A stretch of 64,000 nucleotides of DNA from Streptomyces puniciscabiei (GTDB lineage Bacteria > Actinomycetota > Actinomycetes > Streptomycetales > Streptomycetaceae). Both the position numbers and the translations under genes were made by a program. Numbering within the stretch: position 1 is the first letter of the stretch; the number at the start of each line of letters is the position of its first letter. Shown here piece by piece: positions 37,461 through 45,652 of this stretch. A model generated the notes under the pieces. The model did not search any database, was not told where the DNA came from, and worked only from the letters and a program-made list of their open reading frames with translations. The stretch lies in assembly GCF_006715785.1 (NCBI RefSeq), contig NZ_VFNX01000001.1, forward strand, positions 868,001-932,000. Reading direction: 5' to 3'.

Positions 37461-38801
37461 ATGACTCAAGTTGGAGCGCCACCAGATCAGGCCCTGTTGC
37501 TCGCCGACCTGCACGGCTCGCTCAGTGCCCCGGTCCTCGACGCGATGACCTTCCTCAATGAGGTCGTCGGGCGTTTCCCGGACGCGATTTCCTTCGCTCC
37601 AGGCCGGCCGACCGAGGGCGGCTTCGAACCCGAGGACCTCGCGCGCCATCTGCAGACCTACACCACGTACCTCGAGAAGGAACTCGGCTGGTCACGTGAT
37701 CAGGTGCGGACCCAGTTGTTCCAGTACGGCCGTACCAGCGGCATCATCCGAGAACTGATTGCCAGGACGGTCGCCAACGACGAGGGGATCCAGGTCCCGC
37801 CGGAAGCGATCGTGGTGACGACGGGTTGCCAGGAGGCGTTGCTCCTCACCCTGAGGGCGCTCTTCGCCAGGCCCGAAGACACTCTGCTGGTCAGTTCACC
37901 CTGCTATGTGGGCATTACCGGTGCGGCCCAGCTCCTGGGCATCCGAGTGCGCCCCGTGCCCGAAGGCCCCGCCGGACCCGATCCGGAAGCCGTGCTGGCG
38001 GCTGTCCACGCCAGCAGGCAGGCAGGCGAAAACCCCCGGGCCTTCTACGTGGTCCCGGATTTCGGCAACCCCTCCGGGGCGAGCATGAGTCCGGCGGCGC
38101 GGAGGCGTCTGCTGGAGTTGGCCGCTGACGAGGACTTGCTGGTCCTGGAGGACGACCCCTACGGGTTCTTCGTCCGGACCGGATCAGCCCGCCCGACACT
38201 GAAGGCCCTCGACCACAGCCGCCGCGTGATATTCCTGGGCTCCTTCGCCAAGACCGCGCTTCCTGGGGCCCGTGTGGGCTACATCATCGCCGACCAGGAG
38301 GTCGTGGGCCCATCCGGCAGGCGCACGATGCTCACGGACGAGCTGTCGAAGATCAAGAGCATGACCACGGTGAATACCTCGGCCATCAGTCAGGCCGTCA
38401 TCGGCGGGCTGCTGGTCGAAAGCGACTGCCGGCTCCGCGCCGCGAACTCTCACGCTGTCGCCCACTACCGCACCAACATGGACACGCTGCTCGACGAGTT
38501 GGAGCGGCACTTCCCCGCGGCGCGCCGGGCTGAGGTCGGAGTCCGCTGGAACCGGCCCGACGGCGGCTTCTTCGTCGTCGTCGACGTCCCTTTCGCCGCC
38601 GACCACCGGGCTCTCGAGCTCTCCGCGCGGTGCTTCGGTGTGCTGTGGACCCCGATGTGCGACTTCCATCTGGACGGCGGCGGCACTCATCAGTTGCGTT
38701 TGTCGTGCAGCTCACAGAGCCCGCAAGAGATCACCGAGGGCGTTGCGAGGTTGGCCGACTTCATCACCGCGCAGACAACCGGCACAGCCGGCCAGTACTA
38801 G
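37461..38801 (+). CDS. hpgT: 4-hydroxyphenylglycine aminotransferase
   Basis: 446-residue fold-type I PLP aminotransferase that makes L-4-hydroxyphenylglycine from 4-hydroxybenzoylformate, usually with L-tyrosine as amino donor. That donor use regenerates 4-hydroxyphenylpyruvate for HmaS. It has the aminotransferase part of MocR proteins without the GntR domain. The PLP Lys is Lys264 in GSFAKTALPGARVGY; FGNPSG and DDPYG are the usual cofactor-site segments. The N-terminus (LHGSLSAPVLDAMTFLNE) and the end (GVLWTPMCDFHLDGGG) follow HpgT of glycopeptide clusters. ATG 37461 follows the pdh stop by three nt. Confidence 0.88.
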   Translation: MTQVGAPPDQALLLADLHGSLSAPVLDAMTFLNEVVGRFPDAISFAPGRPTEGGFEPEDLARHLQTYTTYLEKELGWSRDQVRTQLFQYGRTSGIIRELIARTVANDEGIQVPPEAIVVTTGCQEALLLTLRALFARPEDTLLVSSPCYVGITGAAQLLGIRVRPVPEGPAGPDPEAVLAAVHASRQAGENPRAFYVVPDFGNPSGASMSPAARRRLLELAADEDLLVLEDDPYGFFVRTGSARPTLKALDHSRRVIFLGSFAKTALPGARVGYIIADQEVVGPSGRRTMLTDELSKIKSMTTVNTSAISQAVIGGLLVESDCRLRAANSHAVAHYRTNMDTLLDELERHFPAARRAEVGVRWNRPDGGFFVVVDVPFAADHRALELSARCFGVLWTPMCDFHLDGGGTHQLRLSCSSQSPQEITEGVARLADFITAQTTGTAGQY

Positions 38802-38922
38802 AGCACGGGTTTCCGGCGGCGTATCCGGCCTGCGGAAACGCGGAAGTTCGGCTGTAGTACCAGGCCGAACGGCACATGCCCGCAAGCGACCCGCTCACCG
38901 GACGGAGAATGGAGAATACGAG

Positions 38923-40026
38923 GTGCCGAATCTGGACGCTTACGAGGCCGCGGCCAAGGAGCGGCTGCCGAAACCCGTCTGGGACTTCCTCGCAGGCGGA
39001 AGCGGCACCGAATCGATGCTGACGGCGGGCCGGGAAGCCCTGGACCGGATTCAGTTGCGGCCGCGCTGCCTCGTCGACGTCTCTCGCTGCGACTCCTCAA
39101 CCGCCCTGCTGGGTGCCGAGTTGGCGGCTCCATTGGGTATCGCTCCCATGGCCTACCACCGGCTCGCCCACCCTGAGGGCGAGGTGGCAACGGCGCGCGC
39201 CGCGGGCGCCGCGGGCGTGCTGTTCACGGTGAGTATGTTCGCCAGTCGGACTCTTGAGGACATCGCCGCCGCGGCCAGCGGCCCCTTGTGGCTCCAGCTC
39301 TACTGGCTCAAGGACCGCGGGGCGATGACGGATCTGATCCGCCGGGCCGAGTCCGCCGGCTATCGGGCGCTGGTGCTGACCGTCGACGCACCCAGAGTCG
39401 CGTTCCGCCCGCGCGATGCCCGGAACGAGTTCGTGGTACCGCCTGATGTGCGAGCGGTCAACATCTCTCCGGAGGTCATGGCCGCCTCCCACCGGAGCCT
39501 GAACGGGCAATCGGCTGTCGCACGGCACTCGAGGGAGCAGTTCGACGCCTCGATCACCTGGGAGGACCTTGCCTGGCTGCGTGGAGTGACGTCTCTGCCG
39601 GTGGTGCTGAAGGGTGTGCTGACCGGCGAGGACGCCGAGCTGGCGGTCAAGAACGGCGTTTCGGGGCTGGTCGTCTCCAATCACGGCGGCCGACAGCTCG
39701 ATTTCGCCAAGAGCGCTCCGGAGTGCCTCACCGAGGTGGTGGACGCTGCGGGAGGAGGATGCCAGGTCATCCTTGACGGGGGGATCCGGCACGGCGCAGA
39801 CGTGGCCAAGGCCCTGTGCATGGGCGCGGACGCGGTCCTGATCGGACGTCCGGCTCTGTGGGGGCTGTCGCATTCCGGTGCCAAGGGGGTCGCGGGCGTC
39901 CTACGACTGATTATTGACGAGTTCGAGGAAGTCATGGCCCTGATGGGCGCGCCGTCCGTCGCCGATTTCGGACGGTCGGGAGTCTCCTACCGGGGCGGAT
40001 TCACAGCTCCGACTGGACAGTTGTGA
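38923..40026 (+). CDS. hmo: 4-hydroxymandelate oxidase
   Basis: 367-residue FMN-dependent alpha-hydroxy-acid oxidase of the glycolate/lactate oxidase family, converting 4-hydroxymandelate to 4-hydroxybenzoylformate. FMN and active-site residues are present: Lys230 (VVLKGVLTG), catalytic His254 and Arg257 in SNHGGRQLD, and DGGIRHGADV / GADAVLIGRP for the phosphate. GTG at 38923 with GGAG at 8 nt is the best start; the frame is open further upstream but overlaps hpgT. With pdh, hmaS and hpgT it completes the Hpg set. The 120-nt gap after hpgT has no clear terminator. Confidence 0.88.
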   Translation: MPNLDAYEAAAKERLPKPVWDFLAGGSGTESMLTAGREALDRIQLRPRCLVDVSRCDSSTALLGAELAAPLGIAPMAYHRLAHPEGEVATARAAGAAGVLFTVSMFASRTLEDIAAAASGPLWLQLYWLKDRGAMTDLIRRAESAGYRALVLTVDAPRVAFRPRDARNEFVVPPDVRAVNISPEVMAASHRSLNGQSAVARHSREQFDASITWEDLAWLRGVTSLPVVLKGVLTGEDAELAVKNGVSGLVVSNHGGRQLDFAKSAPECLTEVVDAAGGGCQVILDGGIRHGADVAKALCMGADAVLIGRPALWGLSHSGAKGVAGVLRLIIDEFEEVMALMGAPSVADFGRSGVSYRGGFTAPTGQL

Positions 40027-40141
40027 TGTTGACGCGTCGATGACGGCACCGGAACGTCGCTCTTCCTTGTTGCAGCCCGGGAGTGCCCGTGACCGGGCAC
40101 CACACACCCTGCCAAGTCCACAGGTCACAAGACCCGTTGAC

Positions 40142-40159
40142 GTAGTAACAGTAGTAACA
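40142..40159. repeat. Tandem direct repeat GTAGTAACA x2
   Basis: Two perfect adjacent 9-bp copies in the 276-nt gap between hmo and the short-chain dehydrogenase gene, close to a TTGACG hexamer at 40137. Tandem heptamer- or nonamer-type repeats of this kind are used by SARP activators. No gene was seen in 40027-40302. Confidence 0.4.
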
Positions 40160-40302
40160 TCGAGGTCCACTTTCAGTAGTTGATCGTCGATGGCATGACT
40201 GAGGTGCCCTCCGACCGACGGCACAACCGCCTCTTCGTCAGCCAATCAACACCTCGAGCCCTGACACGTCGTCGATGCCGCCATCAATGAGGAGGCCGCC
40301 CC

Positions 40303-41001
40303 ATGGAACCCGTCACGTTGATCACAGGTGGTTCGAGCGGAATCGGTGCGGCCACTGCCCGTGCCTTGCTCAAGCAAGGTCACCGCGTGGCCATTACCGG
40401 CCGCAATGCCGATCGGCTGGCCGCATTCGCTGCCTCAGCCGGAGCGGGGGAGCGGCTGTTGACCATGTGCGGCGACGCCAGTGACAAGGACCATGTCGCC
40501 TCCGCTGTGAGTCGTGTCGCGGGCCTCTGGGGTCGGTTGGACAGGGTGATCGCCAACGCCGGGTTCTCCCTGCCCGGCACCCTGCAGGACCACGACCCTC
40601 AGGCGATGCGTGCCATGGTTCTCACCAACGTCCTCGGCCCGGCTCTGCTGGTACGTGAGGCACTGCCGCACCTCAGGGAGTCCAAGGGCCGGATCGTGAT
40701 CGTCGGTTCGGTCGCGGGGACCAGGAACACGCCCGGCAACCTGTACTCCGTCACCAAGTGGGCCACGCACGCCCTGGTGGAGAACGTCCGGCTCTTGGTT
40801 GCCAAAGACCGCGTCGGCGTCACCCTCATTGCCCCGGGAGTGGTGGACACCCCGTTCTGGGACGAGCGTGGCGGCTGTCCCGAGGCAGCACCGGCACTGA
40901 CCGCCGAACAGGTCGCCGAGACGATCCTCTTCGCCATCAATCAACCTGGAAGCGTGGACATCAACCAACTCGTCCTGCGTCCTGGCGGCCAGGTCAACTG
41001 A
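40303..41001 (+). CDS. Short-chain dehydrogenase/reductase
   Basis: 232-residue classical SDR. The cofactor motif TGGSSGIGAATA is at residues 8-19, NAG (VIANAGF) follows, and the catalytic Tyr and Lys are in LYSVTKWA, with the preceding Ser in IVGSVAG. GAGGAGG precedes ATG 40303. It may complete the cluster by a late reduction or oxidation, but the 276-nt gap and possible separate promoter leave its membership open. Confidence 0.87.
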   Translation: MEPVTLITGGSSGIGAATARALLKQGHRVAITGRNADRLAAFAASAGAGERLLTMCGDASDKDHVASAVSRVAGLWGRLDRVIANAGFSLPGTLQDHDPQAMRAMVLTNVLGPALLVREALPHLRESKGRIVIVGSVAGTRNTPGNLYSVTKWATHALVENVRLLVAKDRVGVTLIAPGVVDTPFWDERGGCPEAAPALTAEQVAETILFAINQPGSVDINQLVLRPGGQVN

Positions 41002-41155
41002 TCTCGTTCGGCGGTCACCCGCAGGCGACGGGACCCGGGAAATAGCCAAAAGCCGTTCGCGCGGGTCAGCGACCATCAACCGCTCATCGCGGCAGGTCAC
41101 CGCAGCCCGTGGTCCCTTCCGGGACATCCAGGCCCCGGGAGAACGCGGCAGGCCG

Positions 41156-42349
41156 TCAGTCACCGGCGCGTACGAAGGACGGACGGCCGGCGAGCAGACC
41201 GCACATCGTCTCGGGCACCAGCAGCACGAGCAGGAGCAGCAGCGGCGGCGCCCAGCCGCCGGTGAAGCTGTGCATGAGGCCGGTCAGCAGCGGGCCGAGT
41301 CCGGCCACCAGATAGCCGGTGGTCTGCGCCATGCCGGACAGCTGCGCGGCGACCGAAGCACTCGGGGACCGCAGGCTCAACAATGTGAAAGCGAGCGGAA
41401 ACGCGCTGCCCGTGGCGAGCCCCAGGAAGACGATCCACAGCCATCCGGCCTGGGGTGCGAGGAGCACCCCGGCCAGGGCTACCGCCTTCGTCGCGGATAT
41501 CCCCGTGATCAGCGGCCGTTGTGTGGGCAGCCGGGCCGCGAGAACGGGGATGACGAGGCCCAGGGGGACGCTGATCATCTGTATGGCGGAGACCATCATC
41601 CCGGCCTCCGTCGGGTCGAAGCCGTCGGCATGCATGATCTCGGGCAGCCACGCCATGAGGGCGTAGAACATCAGGGACACCAGGCCGAGAAATCCGGCCA
41701 CTGCCCAGGCGAGCGAAGAGCCCAGCAGTGATTCCCCCGTTGTGACCGGGGAGTCGCTGATGTGCCGTTGTGCCCGGCGTCCCCGCACGGCGAGGGGTCC
41801 CCATACGAGTGCGGCGACGAGGGAGGGGATGGCCCATACGGCGAGGGCGATCCGCCATCCGGCGGCGTCGTGGAGCGGGACGGCGAGCCCCGCGGCCACT
41901 GCGCCGCTTCCGGCCATGAGCATCATGGAGAGCCCGGTCAGAGGTCCCACCCGGTGGGCGAAACGGCGTTTGATGACCACGGGCAGCAGCACGTTTCCGA
42001 GGGCGATCCCCGCGCCGGCGAGCACGGTGCCGGAGAAGAGCAGCACGGCGGACGGGAAGGTCCGCAGCAGGATGCCGGCCGTCAGCAGGGCGAGCGCCCC
42101 GGCGATGGTGGTTTCGGTGCCGACGCGGTGGGCTATCGGTGCGGCGAGCGAGGCGAAGGCCCCGAGGCAGAGGACGGGCAGGGTGGTCAGGAAGCTGAGC
42201 GCGACTCCGCTCAGGTGAAAGGTCGCCTGCAGATCGCTGAGCATCGGTGAGATGCCGGTGATCGCCGCGCGTAGATTCAGTGCGAGGAGCATGAGGCCGG
42301 CCAGTGCCCACAGTTGTGCGGCACGGTCGACGACGGATGAGAGGTTCAC
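41156..42349 (-). CDS. MFS transporter of the CynX/NimT type
   Basis: 397-residue membrane protein with about twelve helices, similar to the cyanate/2-nitroimidazole transporter group (LNLRAAITGISPMLSDLQ near the N-terminus is the characteristic first-helix region). The GTG at 42347-42349 follows GGGGGACAA; an ATG at 42367 is an alternative without a site. It is convergent with the SDR gene and 155 nt away. It may belong to the Hpg cluster as a second exporter or be unrelated; its substrate cannot be told. Confidence 0.82.
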   Translation of the reverse strand: MNLSSVVDRAAQLWALAGLMLLALNLRAAITGISPMLSDLQATFHLSGVALSFLTTLPVLCLGAFASLAAPIAHRVGTETTIAGALALLTAGILLRTFPSAVLLFSGTVLAGAGIALGNVLLPVVIKRRFAHRVGPLTGLSMMLMAGSGAVAAGLAVPLHDAAGWRIALAVWAIPSLVAALVWGPLAVRGRRAQRHISDSPVTTGESLLGSSLAWAVAGFLGLVSLMFYALMAWLPEIMHADGFDPTEAGMMVSAIQMISVPLGLVIPVLAARLPTQRPLITGISATKAVALAGVLLAPQAGWLWIVFLGLATGSAFPLAFTLLSLRSPSASVAAQLSGMAQTTGYLVAGLGPLLTGLMHSFTGGWAPPLLLLLVLLVPETMCGLLAGRPSFVRAGD

Positions 42350-42366
42350 TTGTCCCCCGGGACACA

Positions 42367-42400
42367 CCGAAGGCTTCCCCGCCCTGGGGGAAGCCTTCGG
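42367..42400 (-). terminator. Terminator hairpin between 42438 gene and MFS gene
   Basis: Perfect 14-bp stem CCGAAGGCTTCCCC / GGGGAAGCCTTCGG with a 6-nt loop, directly after the stop of the secreted-protein gene and before the MFS start. Confidence 0.8.
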
Positions 42401-42437
42401 CCGTCTGAAGATGTCTGGCGGATCGGACGGGTACCGC

Positions 42438-43598
42438 CTAGACGGCGGCCGCCGTGGTTGCCGAACGGTTGTGGAACGGGCACACGATCTGGTTCGTCTG
42501 TCCCTTGGTCAGGGTGCTCGCGGTGTCCGCGGCGGTGCCGTTGCCGAGGAGCCGGAGGATCTCGGTGGACAGCAGGTCCGGCTGTCCCTTGAGGGCGTCG
42601 GCGGTGGGCTGGTCGGCGGAGAAGACCATTTCCGCCGCGACGTTGTCCATCACGATGCGGGCGAGGTTGTCGAGCGCGACGTGGACCGGGTCGGACGGGG
42701 TCTGGGCGGTCATCAGGTCGATGAGATGCGTGGAGACCTGATGCTGGTTCATGAAGTTCTTCAGGATGATGCTGTTCTGGTTCTGGACGTAGGTCGTCCA
42801 GATCGACAGCACCACCACGTACAGGCCGCTCCAGGCGGTGTCTCCGACCTGCTTGCGCCAGCGCGTCATCAGGGCGGAGACGCCGTCGATCTGCTTCCTC
42901 GACGACCAGTACATGTTGGTGCGCACGCTGGGGTAGACGTCGCCGGCGAAGTCCTCGAAGGACCGCATGTCGAACGACCGGGACCGGATGGTGTCGCTGA
43001 TGAAGTCGTCCGCCCTGTCCAGGATGTGCGCACAGGAGTCGTGCAGACTCCCCTGCGCGTCGCCGGGGAGGCCGGCGGCTTCCAGGGTCTTCCGAGCGGT
43101 CCGAAGCGTGTTGGCGAAGTCCTGGAGGGGCTGTATCCAGCTGGTGTCACCGGGCCCGTTGAAGGCCACCATCCTCAGGTCGTGCGGGTCGATGTACGAG
43201 GCCTGGGCGGGAAGGATGGTGCGGGGGTCCAGGGACGCCGCGCAGATGGAGTAGATCCCGAGCGGTGTGTGGGCGATGGACTTGGCCAGCTCGAACACCT
43301 CGTCCACGGGCTGGACCTTCTCCAGGACCTGGCCGTTGCTGATCAGGTAGTACGTACCGCCCTGCATGTCGTTGTTGACGACGATCACCGGGTCGAGGTG
43401 GTTGATCAGACGCGCACGAAGCGCGTCGTAGTCGGTACGCATGCCGGTGTCCACGGCGCGCATGTTGTCGCGGGCCTGGGCCTGCGTGACGTTGCCGGTG
43501 GCGCCGTCGGCGGACGCGGCGCGCGCGGTGAGGCCGTTCAGGGCGCTGGCGGCGCCCACGGCGGCAGTGGCACCGAGAACAGTTCTACGGGTCGGCAC
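42438..43598 (-). CDS. Tat-exported protein of unknown function
   Basis: 386 residues. The leader has a twin-arginine signal (PTRRTVLGATAAVGAA) with a probable cleavage near ARAASA. The mature protein is largely alpha-helical by eye, with no motif that could be recognised and no membrane segment. It carries Tyr, Trp and Asn-rich stretches (YWSSRKQIDG, IWTTYVQNQN). GTG 43596-43598 is the likely start because the Tat motif begins there; the upstream frame is unlike protein. It is monocistronic, flanked by a strong terminator and by a hairpin in its leader. Homologues are expected only as Streptomyces hypothetical proteins. Confidence 0.75.
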   Translation of the reverse strand: MPTRRTVLGATAAVGAASALNGLTARAASADGATGNVTQAQARDNMRAVDTGMRTDYDALRARLINHLDPVIVVNNDMQGGTYYLISNGQVLEKVQPVDEVFELAKSIAHTPLGIYSICAASLDPRTILPAQASYIDPHDLRMVAFNGPGDTSWIQPLQDFANTLRTARKTLEAAGLPGDAQGSLHDSCAHILDRADDFISDTIRSRSFDMRSFEDFAGDVYPSVRTNMYWSSRKQIDGVSALMTRWRKQVGDTAWSGLYVVVLSIWTTYVQNQNSIILKNFMNQHQVSTHLIDLMTAQTPSDPVHVALDNLARIVMDNVAAEMVFSADQPTADALKGQPDLLSTEILRLLGNGTAADTASTLTKGQTNQIVCPFHNRSATTAAAV

Positions 43599-43623
43599 TT
43601 CCTTTGTCCCCCCTGGGAAAACA

Positions 43624-43643
43624 CGCGGATTCCCCAATCCGCG
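43624..43643. promoter_or_regulatory. Hairpin in the leader of the Tat-exported protein gene
   Basis: CGCGGATT-CCCC-AATCCGCG, a perfect 8-bp palindrome with a 4-nt loop, 26 nt upstream of the start codon. It could be an operator or an RNA element that affects ribosome access. Confidence 0.45.
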
Positions 43644-43794
43644 CGGATGACTGTGATCCCCCCCCCGACCGGCCGTACGGCCGATGTGATGACGCGCCAC
43701 GGAGTGGTTCCGCGGCGCTGCGGAGAACGGGTCGCGGGGGGGCGTGCGTCGTTCTCCGCAGCGTTCTCCGCAGCGGTGTCCCTGCGTCGGCCGG

Positions 43795-44385
43795 TCAGCC
43801 CAGGGACGCGGCGGACGGAACGACGACGCCGTACAGGTCCGCGATCGTCGCGAGCGCGCCGTGGTGCAGCTGCTCGGCGGACACCTCGGCGACGTCCGTC
43901 CTCAGCGAGCGGGTGGCGGTGGCGTCGGCGACCACCGTCGGCCGGTTGCCGCGCAGGAACGCGCCCTGGGCGGTGAAGGCGATGCACATGTGGGTCATGA
44001 AGCCGGCCAGGACCAGGTTCTCGTTCCCGGCCTCGTCCACCAGGTCCCCGAGGTTGGTGCCGTGGAAGGCGTTGGGCGCCTGCTTGGTGACGATCGGCTC
44101 TCCGTCGGCCGGGGCGACCTTCTTGTGGATCCGGCCCACTTCGGCGTCGAGGTCGTACGGGCTGCCCTCGCCGCCGTCGTGCTGGACATGGATGATCTTG
44201 GCACCCGCCGCGCGGGCCCTGGTCAGGAGATCCGCGGCGGCGTCAAGGGCGCCTTCCCAGCCGTCCAGCTCCATCACACCCTGGGTGTAGGTGTTCTGGA
44301 TGTCGATCAGGACGACCGTAGAGTTCGCGAGCGACGCCGGGGTCTGGTCGAGGCCGCTGAGGTCACGCAGGGTTTTCGAAGGCAC
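43795..44385 (-). CDS. Cysteine hydrolase (isochorismatase family)
   Basis: 196-residue protein with the catalytic triad of the isochorismatase/nicotinamidase fold: Asp28 (LIDIQN), Lys101 (VTKQAPNAF) and Cys134 (THMCIAFTA). Members hydrolyse amides or enol ethers; the substrate is not defined here. The start is a GTG preceded by GAAGGGG. It is divergently transcribed from the GlxA-type regulator, 132 nt apart, a common pairing in which the regulator controls the hydrolase. Confidence 0.88.
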   Translation of the reverse strand: MPSKTLRDLSGLDQTPASLANSTVVLIDIQNTYTQGVMELDGWEGALDAAADLLTRARAAGAKIIHVQHDGGEGSPYDLDAEVGRIHKKVAPADGEPIVTKQAPNAFHGTNLGDLVDEAGNENLVLAGFMTHMCIAFTAQGAFLRGNRPTVVADATATRSLRTDVAEVSAEQLHHGALATIADLYGVVVPSAASLG

Positions 44386-44517
44386 AACTGCCCCTTCTTG
44401 GGATGTTCACGAGATTTTCGAGCCGTCCGCGGTGGCCGGAAATCACGCTACGATCCTCCAAATGGCGCGGCAATGACACGAAGTTTGCAGATCTGGACAT
44501 GCCACGCGGGGGAAGAA

Positions 44518-45510
44518 ATGAGCCGTATAAGACGGTTTGTCGTCGTCATGCTGTTCGAGGGCGTCGACCTGCTCGATGTCACGGGGCCGCCAGAGGTGTT
44601 CGCCCTCCTCGACCGGGAGATGGACGGCGAGACCGGCTATCACGTGGTCCTGGCCGCCGAGACCATGGACCCGGTCACCACGGCGGCCGGTGTCCGGGTA
44701 CTGCCCGACATGACGTTCGTGGACGTCGCCCGCCGGCAGATCAACACCCTGATCGTGCCCGGCTCCGTCGAGGTCGACGCCGAACGCCGGGTACGGGCCC
44801 TCGCCGATCCCGGCGTGGTCGCCTGGGTGAAAACCCTCGCCGGCCGCACACGGCGGATCGCCTCGGTCTGCGTCGGGGCGCATCTCCTCGCCGCGGCCGG
44901 CCTGCTGGACGGGAAAAGGGCCACCACCCACTGGTCGACCGCGCAGCAACTCGCCGCCGACCACCCGTCGGTCGAGGTCGACGCGGATCCGATCTTCATC
45001 CGTGACGGCGGCGTGTGGACCGGAGCCGGGATCACCGCCTGCCTGGACCTGTCCCTGGCCCTGGTCGCCGAGGACCACGGCGAGAAGGCCGCGACGGCGG
45101 TCGCCCGGCAGCTGGTGATGTACCTCAAACGCCCCGGCGGTCAGAGTCAGTTCAGCGTGCCGACCGGGATCGCCTCCGCCACCCGGCGCATGGACGACAT
45201 CCGCCACCACATCACCGAGAACATCACCGGACGCCACACCATCGCCACCCTGGCCGAGTTCGCCCATGTCAGCGAACGCCACATCACCCGCATGTTCAAG
45301 GAGGAGCTGGGCACGACTCCGGCCGCGTACGTCGAATCCGCCCGGGTCGAAGTGGCCCGGAACCGCCTGGAGACCACGGACGACACCCTGGAGCGGGTGG
45401 CCACCACCTCCGGCTTCAACACCGTCGACACCCTGATCCGCGCGTTCCGCCGCAGGCTCGACACCACGCCGACGGAGTACCGGAGCCGCTTCCGCCACTC
45501 CGCCGGCTGA
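44518..45510 (+). CDS. GlxA-family AraC transcriptional regulator
   Basis: 330 residues: a DJ-1/PfpI-like N-terminal domain (about 5-175; VVMLFEGVDLLDVTGPPEVF, ASVCVGAHLLAAAGLL with the nucleophile-elbow Cys) and a C-terminal AraC HTH pair (about 225-325; HTIATLAEFAHVSERHITR, TTSGFNTVDTLIRAFRR). GGGGGAAGAA precedes ATG 44518. It probably senses a small amide or related metabolite and controls the divergent cysteine hydrolase gene. Confidence 0.9.
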   Translation: MSRIRRFVVVMLFEGVDLLDVTGPPEVFALLDREMDGETGYHVVLAAETMDPVTTAAGVRVLPDMTFVDVARRQINTLIVPGSVEVDAERRVRALADPGVVAWVKTLAGRTRRIASVCVGAHLLAAAGLLDGKRATTHWSTAQQLAADHPSVEVDADPIFIRDGGVWTGAGITACLDLSLALVAEDHGEKAATAVARQLVMYLKRPGGQSQFSVPTGIASATRRMDDIRHHITENITGRHTIATLAEFAHVSERHITRMFKEELGTTPAAYVESARVEVARNRLETTDDTLERVATTSGFNTVDTLIRAFRRRLDTTPTEYRSRFRHSAG

Positions 45511-45519
45511 GGACATGCC

Positions 45520-45556
45520 GACGCCCCGGCTCCTCGCGGTGGGGAGCCGGGGCGTC
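45520..45556. terminator. Bidirectional terminator between convergent genes
   Basis: Perfect 14-bp stem GACGCCCCGGCTCC / GGAGCCGGGGCGTC with a 9-nt loop, nine nt beyond the regulator stop. It serves the regulator and probably also the operon that ends at 45653 on the other strand. Confidence 0.85.
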
Positions 45557-45652
45557 GTGTACGGCTTCCGGATCCGCCGGCGGCCAACGGCGCTGCCGGC
45601 CGCCGGGTGCCGCGGTGTCGGGCGTTCCCCGAGCCCGCCGCCGGCAAGGACG

